From Sediminicola sp035798135 (lineage in GTDB: Bacteria > Bacteroidota > Bacteroidia > Flavobacteriales > Flavobacteriaceae), in contig JAPFBR010000005.1 of assembly GCA_035798135.1 (NCBI GenBank), positions 180,342 to 244,341 on the forward strand: a stretch of 64,000 nucleotides of DNA. The letters are read 5' to 3'. This document shows, piece by piece, positions 7,987 to 16,538 of this stretch (within the stretch, counting starts at the first letter, position 1; every line of letters begins with the position of its first letter). The notes beneath the pieces are model-generated. The model searched no databases. It saw only the letters and a program-made list of their open reading frames with translations, and had not been told where the DNA came from. The translations under genes and the position numbers were made by a program.

Positions 7987-8427
7987 CTAGTACGTCAAAG
8001 TATTGTACCCATTTGCTTGTAATTGAAGCATCCGTACCGAGGCCGTCGGGGTAACATTAAGACCTTCAAAAAGCGTCTCTTCCGCTACGCCTAATTTTTC
8101 CATCGCAACGCTGCATACGCTTACCTTGACTTTTCCCTTATATTTTTGAAAAAACTCTTCCAGTTCAGATTTTTTTACCAATTGGGTAACCACCTTGCCT
8201 TTGACCACAATCTCGTAATCCTCTATTAAAACACCGTTTTCAATGAGCAAATCATACATACTTAGTACCCCCTTAAAATGCCTTTCCGTAGTAAGTATAA
8301 AAGCATATTTAGGTGTTTTTTGTAAATCTGTAATAGCTTGTTGGTCTAATTTTTTTTGACCGTGGGCTACTGTAACAGTAGCTGCCATTACCATAATGAT
8401 TAATAGGGTTCTAAAAATATTGTTCAT
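7987..8427 (-). CDS. Exported DsrE/DsrF-like protein (cassette 10, gene b)
   Basis: The product is about 146 residues from the ATG at 8427, followed by a signal peptide ending near AHGQ. The mature part has the DsrE fold pattern: a strand with YAFILTTERHF, then YDLLIENGVLIEDYEIVVKG and VKVSVCSVAMEKLGV, where the Cys sits at the position of the sulfur-carrier cysteine of DsrE/TusD proteins. In this family sulfur relay is cytoplasmic, so an exported member is likely to do something else. It lies downstream of the hydrolase gene in the same cassette with no clear attC between them. Its base composition is less AT-rich than its neighbours. Confidence 0.65.
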   Translation of the reverse strand: MNNIFRTLLIIMVMAATVTVAHGQKKLDQQAITDLQKTPKYAFILTTERHFKGVLSMYDLLIENGVLIEDYEIVVKGKVVTQLVKKSELEEFFQKYKGKVKVSVCSVAMEKLGVAEETLFEGLNVTPTASVRMLQLQANGYNTLTY

Positions 8428-8524
8428 GAATTCTATTTTTAAGTACATATTAGTTTATCTAAAAATACAGAATTAAATTACCATTCCTTAGCTATGAGAA
8501 AAACTATAACACAGTATTTTACCT

Positions 8525-9187
8525 TTACATTGGACCGTCTACTCGATTGTAGTGCGTTTTTATTCGGTCGTTTATTATATCACTTACTTCTTTAGCTTTA
8601 TCAACTATCATAAAATGCTCTCCATTTTCAACTAAAATTGTGTTTTCTCCTTTTGACGGAAGTAATTTATCTTTCGTCCCACCGATTTTGATCAAATTAT
8701 TCAGTCGTGATTCGTTACTCCAATTCATAAATTCTCTAATTGCCCATTTTGTAAAATTCAAATCTGTATCGTCCAAAATTGAGTTCAACAATTCTTTCTT
8801 TTCAGTTCCGAACATAAAGTGAGCAACAGCCTTTGGCGGATTTAGTAATTTTTCAGGAATTAGGTCAATCAATTTAGATTTTCCAGCAAGCTTAATAATT
8901 CCGCTTAATTCGGTTCTTGTTTCTACAGACGATATTAAAATGGTGAGTTTTGGTTTTGTCAGTTTGCTTATTTCTGTTGCAACTAAACCTCCGAAACTTA
9001 CTCCTAAAATACCAAACTCCTCTTCATTTCCAATTTCATATTCTTCAATCAGCCGTTTTGAATACCCAATCAGAGTTTCATTCTTCTTTGGTTTAATCCA
9101 ATCAACTGGAATTAATTCGTGTTCAAGAGTTAAATATTTAAACACTCTTTTATCAGCACCAAGTCCACTAATTCCATATATTTTCAT
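8525..9187 (-). CDS. Alpha/beta hydrolase (cassette 10, gene a)
   Basis: The 220-residue cytoplasmic protein has a nucleophile elbow GVSFGG with Ser64, an oxyanion region at ISGLGADKR (6-14), a likely acid in GGTKDKLLP and a likely catalytic His in ENGEHFMIVDKA. The family covers many small esterases and lipases; the substrate is unknown. The last codons (THYNRVDGPM) run through DNA resembling an eroded attC core, with GCACTACAAT at 8551-8560 (minus strand) where GCACTACAAC would be expected. The original stop codon and attC were therefore probably lost here, extending the reading frame into former intergenic DNA. Confidence 0.82.
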   Translation of the reverse strand: MKIYGISGLGADKRVFKYLTLEHELIPVDWIKPKKNETLIGYSKRLIEEYEIGNEEEFGILGVSFGGLVATEISKLTKPKLTILISSVETRTELSGIIKLAGKSKLIDLIPEKLLNPPKAVAHFMFGTEKKELLNSILDDTDLNFTKWAIREFMNWSNESRLNNLIKIGGTKDKLLPSKGENTILVENGEHFMIVDKAKEVSDIINDRIKTHYNRVDGPM

Positions 9188-9214
9188 TCAGTTCTGAAGT
9201 TGTATTTAAATGCA

Positions 9215-9373
9215 CTACAACGTGTTCGTGTATGGTTAGTTGCGTGTTTAAGCACCTAATTTAGCAAATACAAACCGAATAGAAAATCCGTCCCGCCACG
9301 CTTTTTAGCGTGGGAGGATTTCCTAGATACACTTTACCCACCATCAAGCAATTAATTATACACGGTGTTATGC
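9215..9373 (-). repeat. attC-like site 11
   Basis: This 159-bp site follows the beta-propeller lipoprotein gene and shares the body of the sites at 663, 2707 and 15777. Its loop holds a CCCGCCACGC/GCGTGGGA hairpin near 9293-9314. The right core GTTATGCGT matches the inverted copy at 10499-10507. Confidence 0.8.
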
Positions 9374-9410
9374 GTGCGTATTTTCTTTTTAATATGATAT
9401 GTTCTAACAC

Positions 9411-10484
9411 TTACTCTGAAAAATCTTTAAAGGACTCTCCATCAAAACGACTTAGACCAACATTTCTGGTTCCAAACCATAGATTACCATCGTTACCCTC
9501 AACAATAGTAAAAACAGAATTGTGTATTAATCCGTCTTCGGTTGTATAATTTTTAAAGGAATTTCCATCATATCGATAAACTCCTTTGCTTCCAGAAGTG
9601 AACCAAATATTTCCATTTGTGTCTTCTAAAATCCATAAAATAGACTCATTTCCTGGCCCATTGTTTTCTAATATTTGAGTAAAGGAATTGCCATTATACC
9701 GTAACAATCCAAAGTCTCGTGAACCAGCCCAAATAGCACCCGATTTATCTTCAATTACGCTATGAAACTTGGTGTCAATAATTCCTTGCTTCTTTGTTTG
9801 TCTCAATAATGTTTTGCCATCATAGCGAATAACACCTTCACTTGCTATAGCCCAAGAGGCAAACCAAATGTTTCCGGTTTTATCTTCTGTTATATCATTG
9901 ATAGCGTTTAGTGTTAAACCAAAGTCATTTATTATACTATCATTAGATAAAAGATTGTTCACGGATTTTCCATTGTACACATACATACCAGTATGATGTG
10001 TTCCAATCCATATTTGTCCTTTACTATCTACAAACAATTCGCTAATTGATTGTTCGCCAAGTCCTTCATTATTTAAAAACTCCTTAATGGATTTGCCATC
10101 GTAGTAATAGACTCCCTTATCTGTACCAAATAGAATATTTCCTTTTTCATCTTCACAAATGTCAATAACCCTATTGCCACCCAATCCATCTTTGACAGTA
10201 TAGTTTGTAAATGATTCTCCATCATATTTAAAAACACCATGTCCAGTAGTTCCGAACCAAAGATTCCCTGCTTTATCTAACAAGCTACAATGAACATTTT
10301 CTGCAAGTGCGTTTTTTGTAGGTTGAGTTTTAGTAACCAGAGCATATTTGGTTCCTATTGTATTCGGTTCAATGTGGTTGTTGTTTTGCTTATTTACTTT
10401 GTTTTGTCCATTGCAAGAACTAATCAAAATCAATAAGCAAAAAAACAGGAAATAGATTTTTGCACGCAAATATGGTTTGTTCAT
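9411..10484 (-). CDS. Two-component-regulator-type beta-propeller lipoprotein (cassette 11)
   Basis: The 357-residue lipoprotein has its lipobox Cys at 24 (LISSC). The mature part is made of about seven repeats of roughly 40-45 residues with the signature 'GNIWFGT..GVYRYDGKSF.NYT..DGL', the reg_prop (Pfam Reg_prop) motif. Seven such motifs would make one propeller. In Bacteroidota these propellers usually form half of the periplasmic sensor of hybrid two-component systems (HTCS). Here the propeller stands alone as a lipoprotein, with no histidine kinase or Y_Y_Y domain in the frame. A binding or sensing role is inferred. Confidence 0.85.
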   Translation of the reverse strand: MNKPYLRAKIYFLFFCLLILISSCNGQNKVNKQNNNHIEPNTIGTKYALVTKTQPTKNALAENVHCSLLDKAGNLWFGTTGHGVFKYDGESFTNYTVKDGLGGNRVIDICEDEKGNILFGTDKGVYYYDGKSIKEFLNNEGLGEQSISELFVDSKGQIWIGTHHTGMYVYNGKSVNNLLSNDSIINDFGLTLNAINDITEDKTGNIWFASWAIASEGVIRYDGKTLLRQTKKQGIIDTKFHSVIEDKSGAIWAGSRDFGLLRYNGNSFTQILENNGPGNESILWILEDTNGNIWFTSGSKGVYRYDGNSFKNYTTEDGLIHNSVFTIVEGNDGNLWFGTRNVGLSRFDGESFKDFSE

Positions 10485-10500
10485 TGGTTTTGATTATGAC

Positions 10501-10700
10501 GCATAACGGTTCGGCTATGGCAAGTAGGGCAGGCAAGGAAATCTTTCATTTCCGTCTACGCTAGTAGCCAAAGCTTTTTGTTTTGTTTTTATCTTTTTCA
10601 ATTTAAAAGCCAAATCCAAAAGAATTGGCAGGATTAGCATATAAACTCAAGCCTTTAAATTTATTACTTTATGTCCTATTTGCTATAGGTATTGTTATAC
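10501..10700 (-). repeat. attC-like site 12
   Basis: This 200-bp site has the left arm AACGGTTCGGCTATGG and right arm TGCTATAGGTATTG. Its 5' body (AGTAGGGCAGGCAAGGAAA, then TTTCCGTCTACG) belongs to the family of the sites at 7649, 16758 and 19196. The right core GTATAAC directly follows the TAA of the hydrolase gene at 10701. Confidence 0.78.
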
Positions 10701-12227
10701 TTAGTTTTTATTTTTCAGAATGTTCAGTTCTCCGAAATCAACATCAAGTAGATTTTCTTGGTCGACGGAGAACCCTAATATTTCTCTTTTTGAATTAAAG
10801 TTGAAAGTTAAAAATCCATCAGGAACTCGAATGTCATACCAATCTATTTTAAACGTATCAAAATGCCAATGTTCTAATTTTCCTTTAAATACTGGTGAAT
10901 GAGAAAATGAAATTTCTAATCCACCACTCTCGGTATAATTTATTAAAATGTCTCCATACATTTTGTCGATGTATTTTCCAGCGTATTTTTGAATTTCTAA
11001 TGAAGGTTTTGTTTTAGGGGTTTTAGAAATCTGAACAGGGGATTCTTTTTTCTTTTTTAAATTCCGGTTTCTATAATCCATTACTCTGGAATATATATCA
11101 TACGACTCATCATCAAACAGCTCCTCCAATATTTTAGCTGTCAATAAAAAAGTTGCAGGCTCTTCCGCTTCATTGGTAAGTATTACAAACCCTAAGTTCA
11201 TATCTTTTATCATAACAAGGTTAGCAGACATACCATCAATACCTCCACTATGTTCAATTATCTTATGTCCTTTTTTTGGGGTTAGCCACCAACCAAATCC
11301 GTAAGATGTGAATTCATTGTAAAACGGAGCACCACCTATAGGATATATAATTTGAGGTTTGAAAATTTCATTAATTATTTGCGGACTAACAATAGTATCA
11401 TTACCAAATGTTCCATTATTCAGCAAGAGTCTCATATAATTTGACATTTCTTTTGACGAAGAGTAGATAAAGCCACCTGGAGCAAGATTATCTCCCTTTT
11501 CCTGTTTTATTGCAACTTTTTCATAATCCTCATTCCAAATATGTGGTTGGGCTAGGTTTCTATTAGATTCTCTTTCAGTTGAAAGAGATATGCTATTATT
11601 CATTTTCAGTTTATCAAACACTCTGATTTTAAGGAAAGCATCCCACGACATTCCAGAAACTTTTCTCACTATTTCTGAGGCAACTACATACATCACATTT
11701 TGGTATGCTGGTTTTTCTCGAAAGCCGGATACTGGTTCCAAATATTTGAGTCGCTTTATTATTTCTTCTCTTGAATAATCTGAGTGATACCAAAGTGTTC
11801 CACCACTTATATCTTTAAGACCACTTCTATGGGTTAGTAAGTCTCTAATGGTAAAATTATCCGTTACATAAGGAGCGTACAATTCAAAGTAAGGTAGATA
11901 TGCTTTAACTTTATCATCCCAATCTATTTTCCCTTCATCTACTAATATTCCCAATGTTAAAGCAGTAAATGACTTCGAGATTGAACCTATTCCAAAAATT
12001 GTATTTTCATCAACTTTTCTTTCTTTATGAATTTCCAAGTTTCCATACCCTTTGGAAAATATGATAGAATCATTTCGAACAATGCCAATCGAAAGACCAG
12101 GTACGTTAAAGTCCTTTATGAGTTGATGAATTTGTAAATTAAGTGAGTCTAATTGTATTTGTTGAGAGTATGATTTGGAGAATAATAATAGTCCGATTAT
12201 AGTAAAGAAGAATATTTTCATTTTCAT
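10701..12227 (-). CDS. Serine hydrolase, class C beta-lactamase fold, with C-terminal extension (cassette 12)
   Basis: The product is about 508 residues. The ATG at 12227 is preferred over a TTG nine bases upstream. A signal peptide ends near SYSQ. Catalytic motifs are SISK (about residues 82-85), YQN (in KPAYQNVMYV) and HSGG (in KIIEHSGGIDG). After about residue 390 a beta-rich C-terminal domain (ALEIQKYAGKYIDKMYGDI-like) resembles DUF3471, which follows this fold in many homologues. It is likely periplasmic, acting as a peptidase or esterase; a role in beta-lactam resistance cannot be claimed. The stop codon abuts the attC core directly. Confidence 0.88.
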   Translation of the reverse strand: MKMKIFFFTIIGLLLFSKSYSQQIQLDSLNLQIHQLIKDFNVPGLSIGIVRNDSIIFSKGYGNLEIHKERKVDENTIFGIGSISKSFTALTLGILVDEGKIDWDDKVKAYLPYFELYAPYVTDNFTIRDLLTHRSGLKDISGGTLWYHSDYSREEIIKRLKYLEPVSGFREKPAYQNVMYVVASEIVRKVSGMSWDAFLKIRVFDKLKMNNSISLSTERESNRNLAQPHIWNEDYEKVAIKQEKGDNLAPGGFIYSSSKEMSNYMRLLLNNGTFGNDTIVSPQIINEIFKPQIIYPIGGAPFYNEFTSYGFGWWLTPKKGHKIIEHSGGIDGMSANLVMIKDMNLGFVILTNEAEEPATFLLTAKILEELFDDESYDIYSRVMDYRNRNLKKKKESPVQISKTPKTKPSLEIQKYAGKYIDKMYGDILINYTESGGLEISFSHSPVFKGKLEHWHFDTFKIDWYDIRVPDGFLTFNFNSKREILGFSVDQENLLDVDFGELNILKNKN

Positions 12228-12240
12228 TTTTTTCAATTGA

Positions 12241-12292
12241 GTATAACGGTTTAGCTAAGCTGCGTTTCAATGCAGTTTAGGTTTTGTTGGCA
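12241..12292 (-). repeat. attC-like site 13 (short)
   Basis: This 52-bp site has arms TTTAGCTAAGCTGC and GCAGTTTAGG. The right core GTTGGCAATAGTT matches the inverted copy upstream of its gene (13826-13838) at 11 of 13 bases. A second core-like GTTATAC at 12299-12305 matches the left core but not its own cassette. Confidence 0.72.
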
Positions 12293-12304
12293 ATAGTTGT
12301 TATA

Positions 12305-13765
12305 CTAGTTCTTAATTAATTCTGATAGCTTTTTCTGTGAATCTTTATATCCTAGTTCAATTGCTTTATGGTAGCTTTTTATTGCGTCCTTTTTTAGGTC
12401 ATTTGCCTTATATCCATCACCTAATGAATCCCAAAGATTACCATCGTTAGGGTATAGTTGAACATTTATTTTAAATAACTCTAAAGCCCATTCCAAATTT
12501 TCATTAGATTTTAATACTAAATTTCCAGTTGTATTTAAAGCCCCTGAATCTGTAAAATCATCAGCGTAATTTTCTTGAAGTAATATAACGAACTCATTCG
12601 ATTTATCTGTTGGATGTTGTTTTATATAATTCATCATAAAGGAGTATATATTGTCTTTTATAGGTTCAGGAACATAGGTTTTGTCCAAAATCATTTTTTC
12701 AACAACACGAGCAATGCCCTCTACTCTTGCGCTATTTGCGTTTGTAGCATATACCATGTACATATCCTCCTTAGGATACCATATTAACGAATGTGCAAAA
12801 GGTCCGTTAGAGCCATTATGAGATATTCGTAATCTATCGTTTTCTATATTTTTAACCCCCCAGCCATAGCCATAACTATAAGTACTATTGGAAGACGAAA
12901 CATAAGGCGTTGTTAATTTTTCGAATGATTCCGGTGTTAATATCTTATTCTTTTTCAACGCTTTATACCAAAGAAGCATGTCATTTTGAGTTGAATTAAT
13001 ACCGCCATTCCCTTTTAAGTGCCAATTGACAGCTCCAGCTTCTTGATAACGAGTAACCGGTGACTCCGTTTCTATTATATTTCTGTTGTAACCATGAGAC
13101 AGCTGTTTTGCATCCCATTTAGGCAGGAGATACCCTGTTTGTAACATTCCTGCTGGTGTAAAAAGATGCTCGTTTAAGAAAGCTTCGTAGGATTGACCAG
13201 AAGCTAATTCAATGATTCTTCCCAATATGCTATAGCCAGTATTTGAATAAGAATATTTTTCACCAGGCTCAGCTAATAATTTACTCGCGAAAAGTTTCTC
13301 AAAAAAGTCCTTTTGCGAGATTTCTGAAAAATCTCTTCCAAGAGATTCTACAAAGCCTGCAGAATGAGTTAACAATTGGTGTATTGTAATGCTTTGCTTG
13401 TCAATTGGCAGCTCAGTAAAATATTTACTTAATGAATCCGAAACATTTAGTTTGTTTTGTTCAACAAGTTTTAAAATTGCTGCACTTGTGAATTGTTTTG
13501 TGTTAGAACCTATGTCAAAAATAGTGTTTGGGTTATTAAGAGTTTTGTTGTCCTTGTTTGCCAACCCATAACCCTTGTTAATAATTAATTCTCCTTCTTG
13601 AATAACTAGAATTGCTCCTGAAAACCCATTGGTAGTTCCATTACTCAAATAATTGTCAATTTTAGTAAAAGTGTTTTTCGAATTTAAATCTTCTTGAGCA
13701 TTTGAAGTTAATGTTCCAAGAATTATTAATGTAATTGTCGAGAAGATAAGATTTGTTTTTTTCAT
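12305..13765 (-). CDS. Serine hydrolase, class C beta-lactamase fold, with C-terminal TPR-like segment (cassette 13)
   Basis: The product is about 486 residues from the ATG at 13765, which opens a signal peptide ending near SNAQ. Catalytic motifs are SNTK, YSN (KYSYSNTGYSILG) and HNG (RISHNGSNG), the third being the less common His-Asn-Gly form. The last 60 residues (ALELFKINVQLYPNDGNLWD, then SLGDGYKANDLKKDAIKSYH) form one or two tetratricopeptide-like helices, a common tail on flavobacterial homologues. It is probably a periplasmic peptidase or esterase. It is only distantly similar to the cassettes at 3905 and 10701, so repeated capture is more likely than recent duplication. Confidence 0.87.
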   Translation of the reverse strand: MKKTNLIFSTITLIILGTLTSNAQEDLNSKNTFTKIDNYLSNGTTNGFSGAILVIQEGELIINKGYGLANKDNKTLNNPNTIFDIGSNTKQFTSAAILKLVEQNKLNVSDSLSKYFTELPIDKQSITIHQLLTHSAGFVESLGRDFSEISQKDFFEKLFASKLLAEPGEKYSYSNTGYSILGRIIELASGQSYEAFLNEHLFTPAGMLQTGYLLPKWDAKQLSHGYNRNIIETESPVTRYQEAGAVNWHLKGNGGINSTQNDMLLWYKALKKNKILTPESFEKLTTPYVSSSNSTYSYGYGWGVKNIENDRLRISHNGSNGPFAHSLIWYPKEDMYMVYATNANSARVEGIARVVEKMILDKTYVPEPIKDNIYSFMMNYIKQHPTDKSNEFVILLQENYADDFTDSGALNTTGNLVLKSNENLEWALELFKINVQLYPNDGNLWDSLGDGYKANDLKKDAIKSYHKAIELGYKDSQKKLSELIKN

Positions 13766-13831
13766 TATGATTTCTAATTTCTTAGTAAGGCGTGAAGAAT
13801 TCAAAATAGGTTACACAATTTTCATAATTAT

Positions 13832-13962
13832 TGCTAACGATTTGAATATAGGGCGTTTGGCATTTTGGAATATCTTATTTTCAAGTTTCCATAAATTATA
13901 TTTATTGCTATTAATTTCATTTTCACTACTATTTGCCAAATGCCCTATATTTTTTGTTGGCA
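13832..13962 (-). repeat. attC-like site 14
   Basis: This 131-bp site has the clearest inner stem in the array: ATAGGGCGTTTGGCA at 13847-13861 pairs with TGCCAAATGCCCTAT at 13935-13949. The right core and flank GTTGGCAGTAGTTA match the inverted copy upstream of its gene at 13 of 14 bases. Confidence 0.82.
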
Positions 13963-13989
13963 GTAGTTATTTTTTTGATTTTTTTATCG

Positions 13990-14895
13990 CTAAACTTTCT
14001 CAAAAACCATACGGTAATGATCCATAATCTCTTTTTCAAAACAGACCTTGTTGGGGCTTACTTTGAAAATAGCAACAAGGTGTCTGAATTCCCTATCCGT
14101 GAAATATCTTGGAATCAGTGATAGGTAAAGCCAATATTTTTTGAGATTAAATTTTCTGAATTTCTTCCGCCATTGAGTAATGGTTTCAATATAATCAAGC
14201 CTTCCGCTGCTTTGGGAAATTAGTTTGAATCCGGGTTCCGCACATTTGATGACCATTTCGGGGCCATAAGGAAGCCAGGAACCTGGGAACTCTTTTACCA
14301 TGAGTGCCATCACATAGGCCGCTGATCCCTTTTCAGCATTCACGTCCAGTTCCTCAAATTCGATCATATTCTTACTGAATGTCATCGTCTGCATATAAAA
14401 CCGCCCACCAACTGGCAACAAATCATAGACCGTTTTAAAAAAATCGCGGTAAACTTCCTTCTGTTTGCCTGCCTGCCACTCTTCAACCGAACAGAAATGC
14501 TCCAATCCCCCAATACAGGTTATTGCATCAAAAGTTCCAAAGTCCTCTTGTTTTACATAGCGACAATCTTTCACCATCACGTTATAACCATTCTTTTGAC
14601 ATGCGTCCGCCTGCCCTTGCGAGAGTGTCAAACCTATACTTTCTGCATCTCTTTCATGTGTAATATATCCAATGAAAGGTGCCCAACCACAGGCCATGTC
14701 AAGCACTTTACTGCCTTTAGTAATGTTGAGACTATCCGCTATGAATTTGTGTTTTGCCTTTTGAGCATCTTCCAAGGACATCGAAAAATCACCATCATAT
14801 TTCGCTCCACTGTAATCTCCTGATTCCCCCATACTCAAACGGAATATCTCGTCAATAGTGGTATATGTAAAATCTAAATCTTTTTGTTCTGCCAT
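13990..14895 (-). CDS. SAM-dependent methyltransferase, cyclopropane-fatty-acid-synthase type (cassette 14)
   Basis: The 301-residue cytoplasmic protein has motif I VLDMACGWAPF near residues 62-72, a SIGLTLSQGQ segment typical of the CfaS/Mycolic-acid cyclopropane family, and ITCIGGLEHF after strand 4. CfaS enzymes transfer a methylene group from S-adenosylmethionine to membrane lipid double bonds; other members methylate small molecules. The usual N-terminal lipid-binding domain of E. coli Cfa (about 100 residues) is missing, and the protein opens with FTYTTIDEIFRLSMGESGDY. A small-molecule or lipid substrate is possible. Its sequence is visibly less AT-rich than neighbouring cassettes. Confidence 0.82.
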   Translation of the reverse strand: MAEQKDLDFTYTTIDEIFRLSMGESGDYSGAKYDGDFSMSLEDAQKAKHKFIADSLNITKGSKVLDMACGWAPFIGYITHERDAESIGLTLSQGQADACQKNGYNVMVKDCRYVKQEDFGTFDAITCIGGLEHFCSVEEWQAGKQKEVYRDFFKTVYDLLPVGGRFYMQTMTFSKNMIEFEELDVNAEKGSAAYVMALMVKEFPGSWLPYGPEMVIKCAEPGFKLISQSSGRLDYIETITQWRKKFRKFNLKKYWLYLSLIPRYFTDREFRHLVAIFKVSPNKVCFEKEIMDHYRMVFEKV

Positions 14896-14969
14896 TTGTA
14901 AGTTTTCTCGTTTTAGTTACGCACTAGTAAGCCCTACACCTTTTATTAGTTTGTTGTTGTTTTAATTAC

Positions 14970-15099
14970 TGCCAACGTCTCGGCTATGATTATTTGCGTG
15001 GATTATCACTTAACTTTGTATGTAGACACCAAACTGAAAATTCCACAGGAATTTTCAGAAGAGGCGAAAACAAGCAATTAGTTATAGCCATTGTTGTAC
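14970..15099 (-). repeat. attC-like site 15
   Basis: This 130-bp site has arms TCTCGGCTATGATTATTTGCG and CAAGCAATTAGTTATAGCC. The right core GTTGTACGT matches the core upstream of the DUF4440-like gene over 9 bases. Confidence 0.82.
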
Positions 15100-15164
15100 G
15101 TTCGTACTTCTGGCAGAATAAATAATATATAATCGTATTTTTTATATCAGATTTCCCCGATTGA

Positions 15165-15665
15165 CTATTCGGCTGGTAAATTTGAATTAAAAATGTCTCT
15201 AAATAATTTCCATTTCCCATCAACTTTTTTCCAAAGCACAATATATTTTCCTTTATATACTTCAGCGTCTTCTACGAATAGGGATAACTCTCCTTCTTCT
15301 GTTATAAGGTTTTCCATTCCCCACACGTCAATTGTTGTCAGATTAGCACTGGAAACTCCAGAATTCATTAGTCCTGATATGGCTGACTGAATATTTTTTC
15401 TTCCAGTTACGGCAGGCGCTCCGTTATTCATAAACTTGGCATCTTGCGTATACAACTTGGACAAGCCTATCGAGTCATTAGCCGCAAATAACACCGAAAA
15501 TTCTTTGTTAGCATCTACAATTTCTCCCTTGGCAATTGCCAAACTGAATGTAGGTTCAACTATGGTCTCCTTGGTTTTTTCGGCTTTTTGATTACAACTG
15601 GTAATTGAAAAAATAAAAAATAGTGTCACAACTATTTGGGTTAAACATTTTGCTAAATTTTTCAT
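15165..15665 (-). CDS. DUF4440/SgcJ-type NTF2-fold lipoprotein (cassette 15)
   Basis: The 166-residue lipoprotein has lipobox ITSC (Cys24). The mature part follows the DUF4440 pattern: a helix around IVDANKEFSVLFAANDSIGL, then LYTQDAKFMNNGAPAVTGRK, and closing strands EDAEVYKGKYIVLWKKVDGK with WKLFRDIFNSNLP. Members are usually annotated as SgcJ/EcaC or ketosteroid-isomerase-like; no activity can be assigned. The gene is preceded by about 110 bp before the attC core, more than most units, so it may carry its own promoter. Confidence 0.82.
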   Translation of the reverse strand: MKNLAKCLTQIVVTLFFIFSITSCNQKAEKTKETIVEPTFSLAIAKGEIVDANKEFSVLFAANDSIGLSKLYTQDAKFMNNGAPAVTGRKNIQSAISGLMNSGVSSANLTTIDVWGMENLITEEGELSLFVEDAEVYKGKYIVLWKKVDGKWKLFRDIFNSNLPAE

Positions 15666-15776
15666 TTTAGTATTTTTTATTGACGCCTACTCTAATCGGT
15701 TTTCGGCTTCTCCGCTAATTCTATATTTAATGTTTTTAAACTTAAATTAACCTTTCTGTTATGTTTACAGTATGAC

Positions 15777-15920
15777 GTACAACGTGTTTGTGTATGGTTA
15801 GTTGCGTTGTTTAAGTACCTAATTTAGCAAATACAAACCGAATAGAAAATCTGCGAGCCCCGACGCTTCGGGGTTCGTAAGTAGGCTAGAACTAGCAATT
15901 AATTATACACGGTGTTCTGC
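15777..15920 (-). repeat. attC-like site 16
   Basis: This 144-bp site shares the body of the sites at 663, 2707 and 9215 (AACGTGTTTGTGTATGG, then AATTTAGCAAATACAAACC, right arm AATTATACACGG). A GCCCCGACGCTTCGGGG hairpin lies at 15857-15873. The right core GTTCTGCGCA pairs with GTAGAAC of the next site, a matched GTTCTRC variant. Confidence 0.8.
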
Positions 15921-16139
15921 GCAGTTTTTTATTCCGCTTAACTTTTTGTTCAGTTTTTCAATTCCGTAAACTTGCTAAATCCCATAAGAGTGGATTCCAT
16001 TTTTCAATTCAGTTTTACGCAACATTTATATATTCCGTTTCAGTAATAATTCCGCAAGAGTAAATTCAGCGTTCTGTTCCGATTCAGAGTGATTTATTTA
16101 GCCGTTTTTAATTCCATTTGCCCAAAACTTGATTGAATT
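15921..16139. other. Intergenic segment inside cassette 16
   Basis: About 220 bp lie between the attC core and the stop of the small membrane protein. The stretch is AT-rich, with repeated CAGTTTTTCAATTCCG-like and AATTCCG fragments. No ORF, hairpin or promoter of note was found. Confidence 0.4.
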
Positions 16140-16325
16140 TTACTCTTTCGGGTTCCTTTGGCTTTTCTTCCACTTATCTGTTACAAATACACTATAAATC
16201 AAGATTAGTACTCCAAGTATTAGAGCACTATACTGTAAGATTTTATGATCAGAAAAAATTGTTAATCCAAGTGTTGTAAACATCATTCCAATTACAAATA
16301 GGGTTGTCCCTTTATTTTTTTTCAT
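16140..16325 (-). CDS. Small two-helix membrane protein (cassette 16)
   Basis: The product is about 61 residues from the ATG at 16325; an upstream TTG is also possible. There are two hydrophobic helices (LFVIGMMFTTLGLTIF and ILQYSALILGVLILIYSVFV) joined by a short SDHK loop, with a basic C-terminal tail (TDKWKKSQRNPKE). No family was recognised. Short two-helix proteins are common cassette cargo. The flanking cores match at 10 of 12 bases, which supports it as a real unit. Confidence 0.65.
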   Translation of the reverse strand: MKKNKGTTLFVIGMMFTTLGLTIFSDHKILQYSALILGVLILIYSVFVTDKWKKSQRNPKE

Positions 16326-16400
16326 TTTTGTTAAGTTATTCAATTGATAAGTAGTGTAATCTAATTATTTGTTACAATTTATCTCTTGATTTTAAATTGC

Positions 16401-16538
16401 GTAGAACGGTTAGGCTATGATTCCGTTGTTGAGATTTGATGTTAATCAAATCGAGCTGGGATCATGCCGGATTAAATGTACGAAAAGTTTTGAATTGTAG
16501 TAAATATGCTAAACAATGGATTATAGGCCATGTTAGCG
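16401..16538 (-). repeat. attC-like site 17
   Basis: This 138-bp site is nearly identical in body to the site at 1313-1450, although the two sit beside unrelated genes. Arms are GGTTAGGCTATGATTCCG and AATGGATTATAGGCC. The right core GTTAGCGC matches the inverted copy at 16757-16764. Confidence 0.8.

Noticed and set aside
12299..12305. Second GTTATAC core next to the attC at 12241
   Set aside because: It matches the left core of the site but not the core upstream of its own gene, whereas GTTGGCA at 12286 does. It is probably chance or a small duplication.
3905..13765. Calling the three serine hydrolases antibiotic-resistance beta-lactamases
   Set aside because: The motifs are shared by esterases and peptidases, one lacks the YxN asparagine, and two have extra C-terminal segments; resistance cannot be inferred from sequence.
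14990..15241. Minus-strand ORF of 83 codons across an attC site
   Set aside because: It overlaps the DUF4440-like gene in another frame and runs through the palindrome; no protein-like features were seen.
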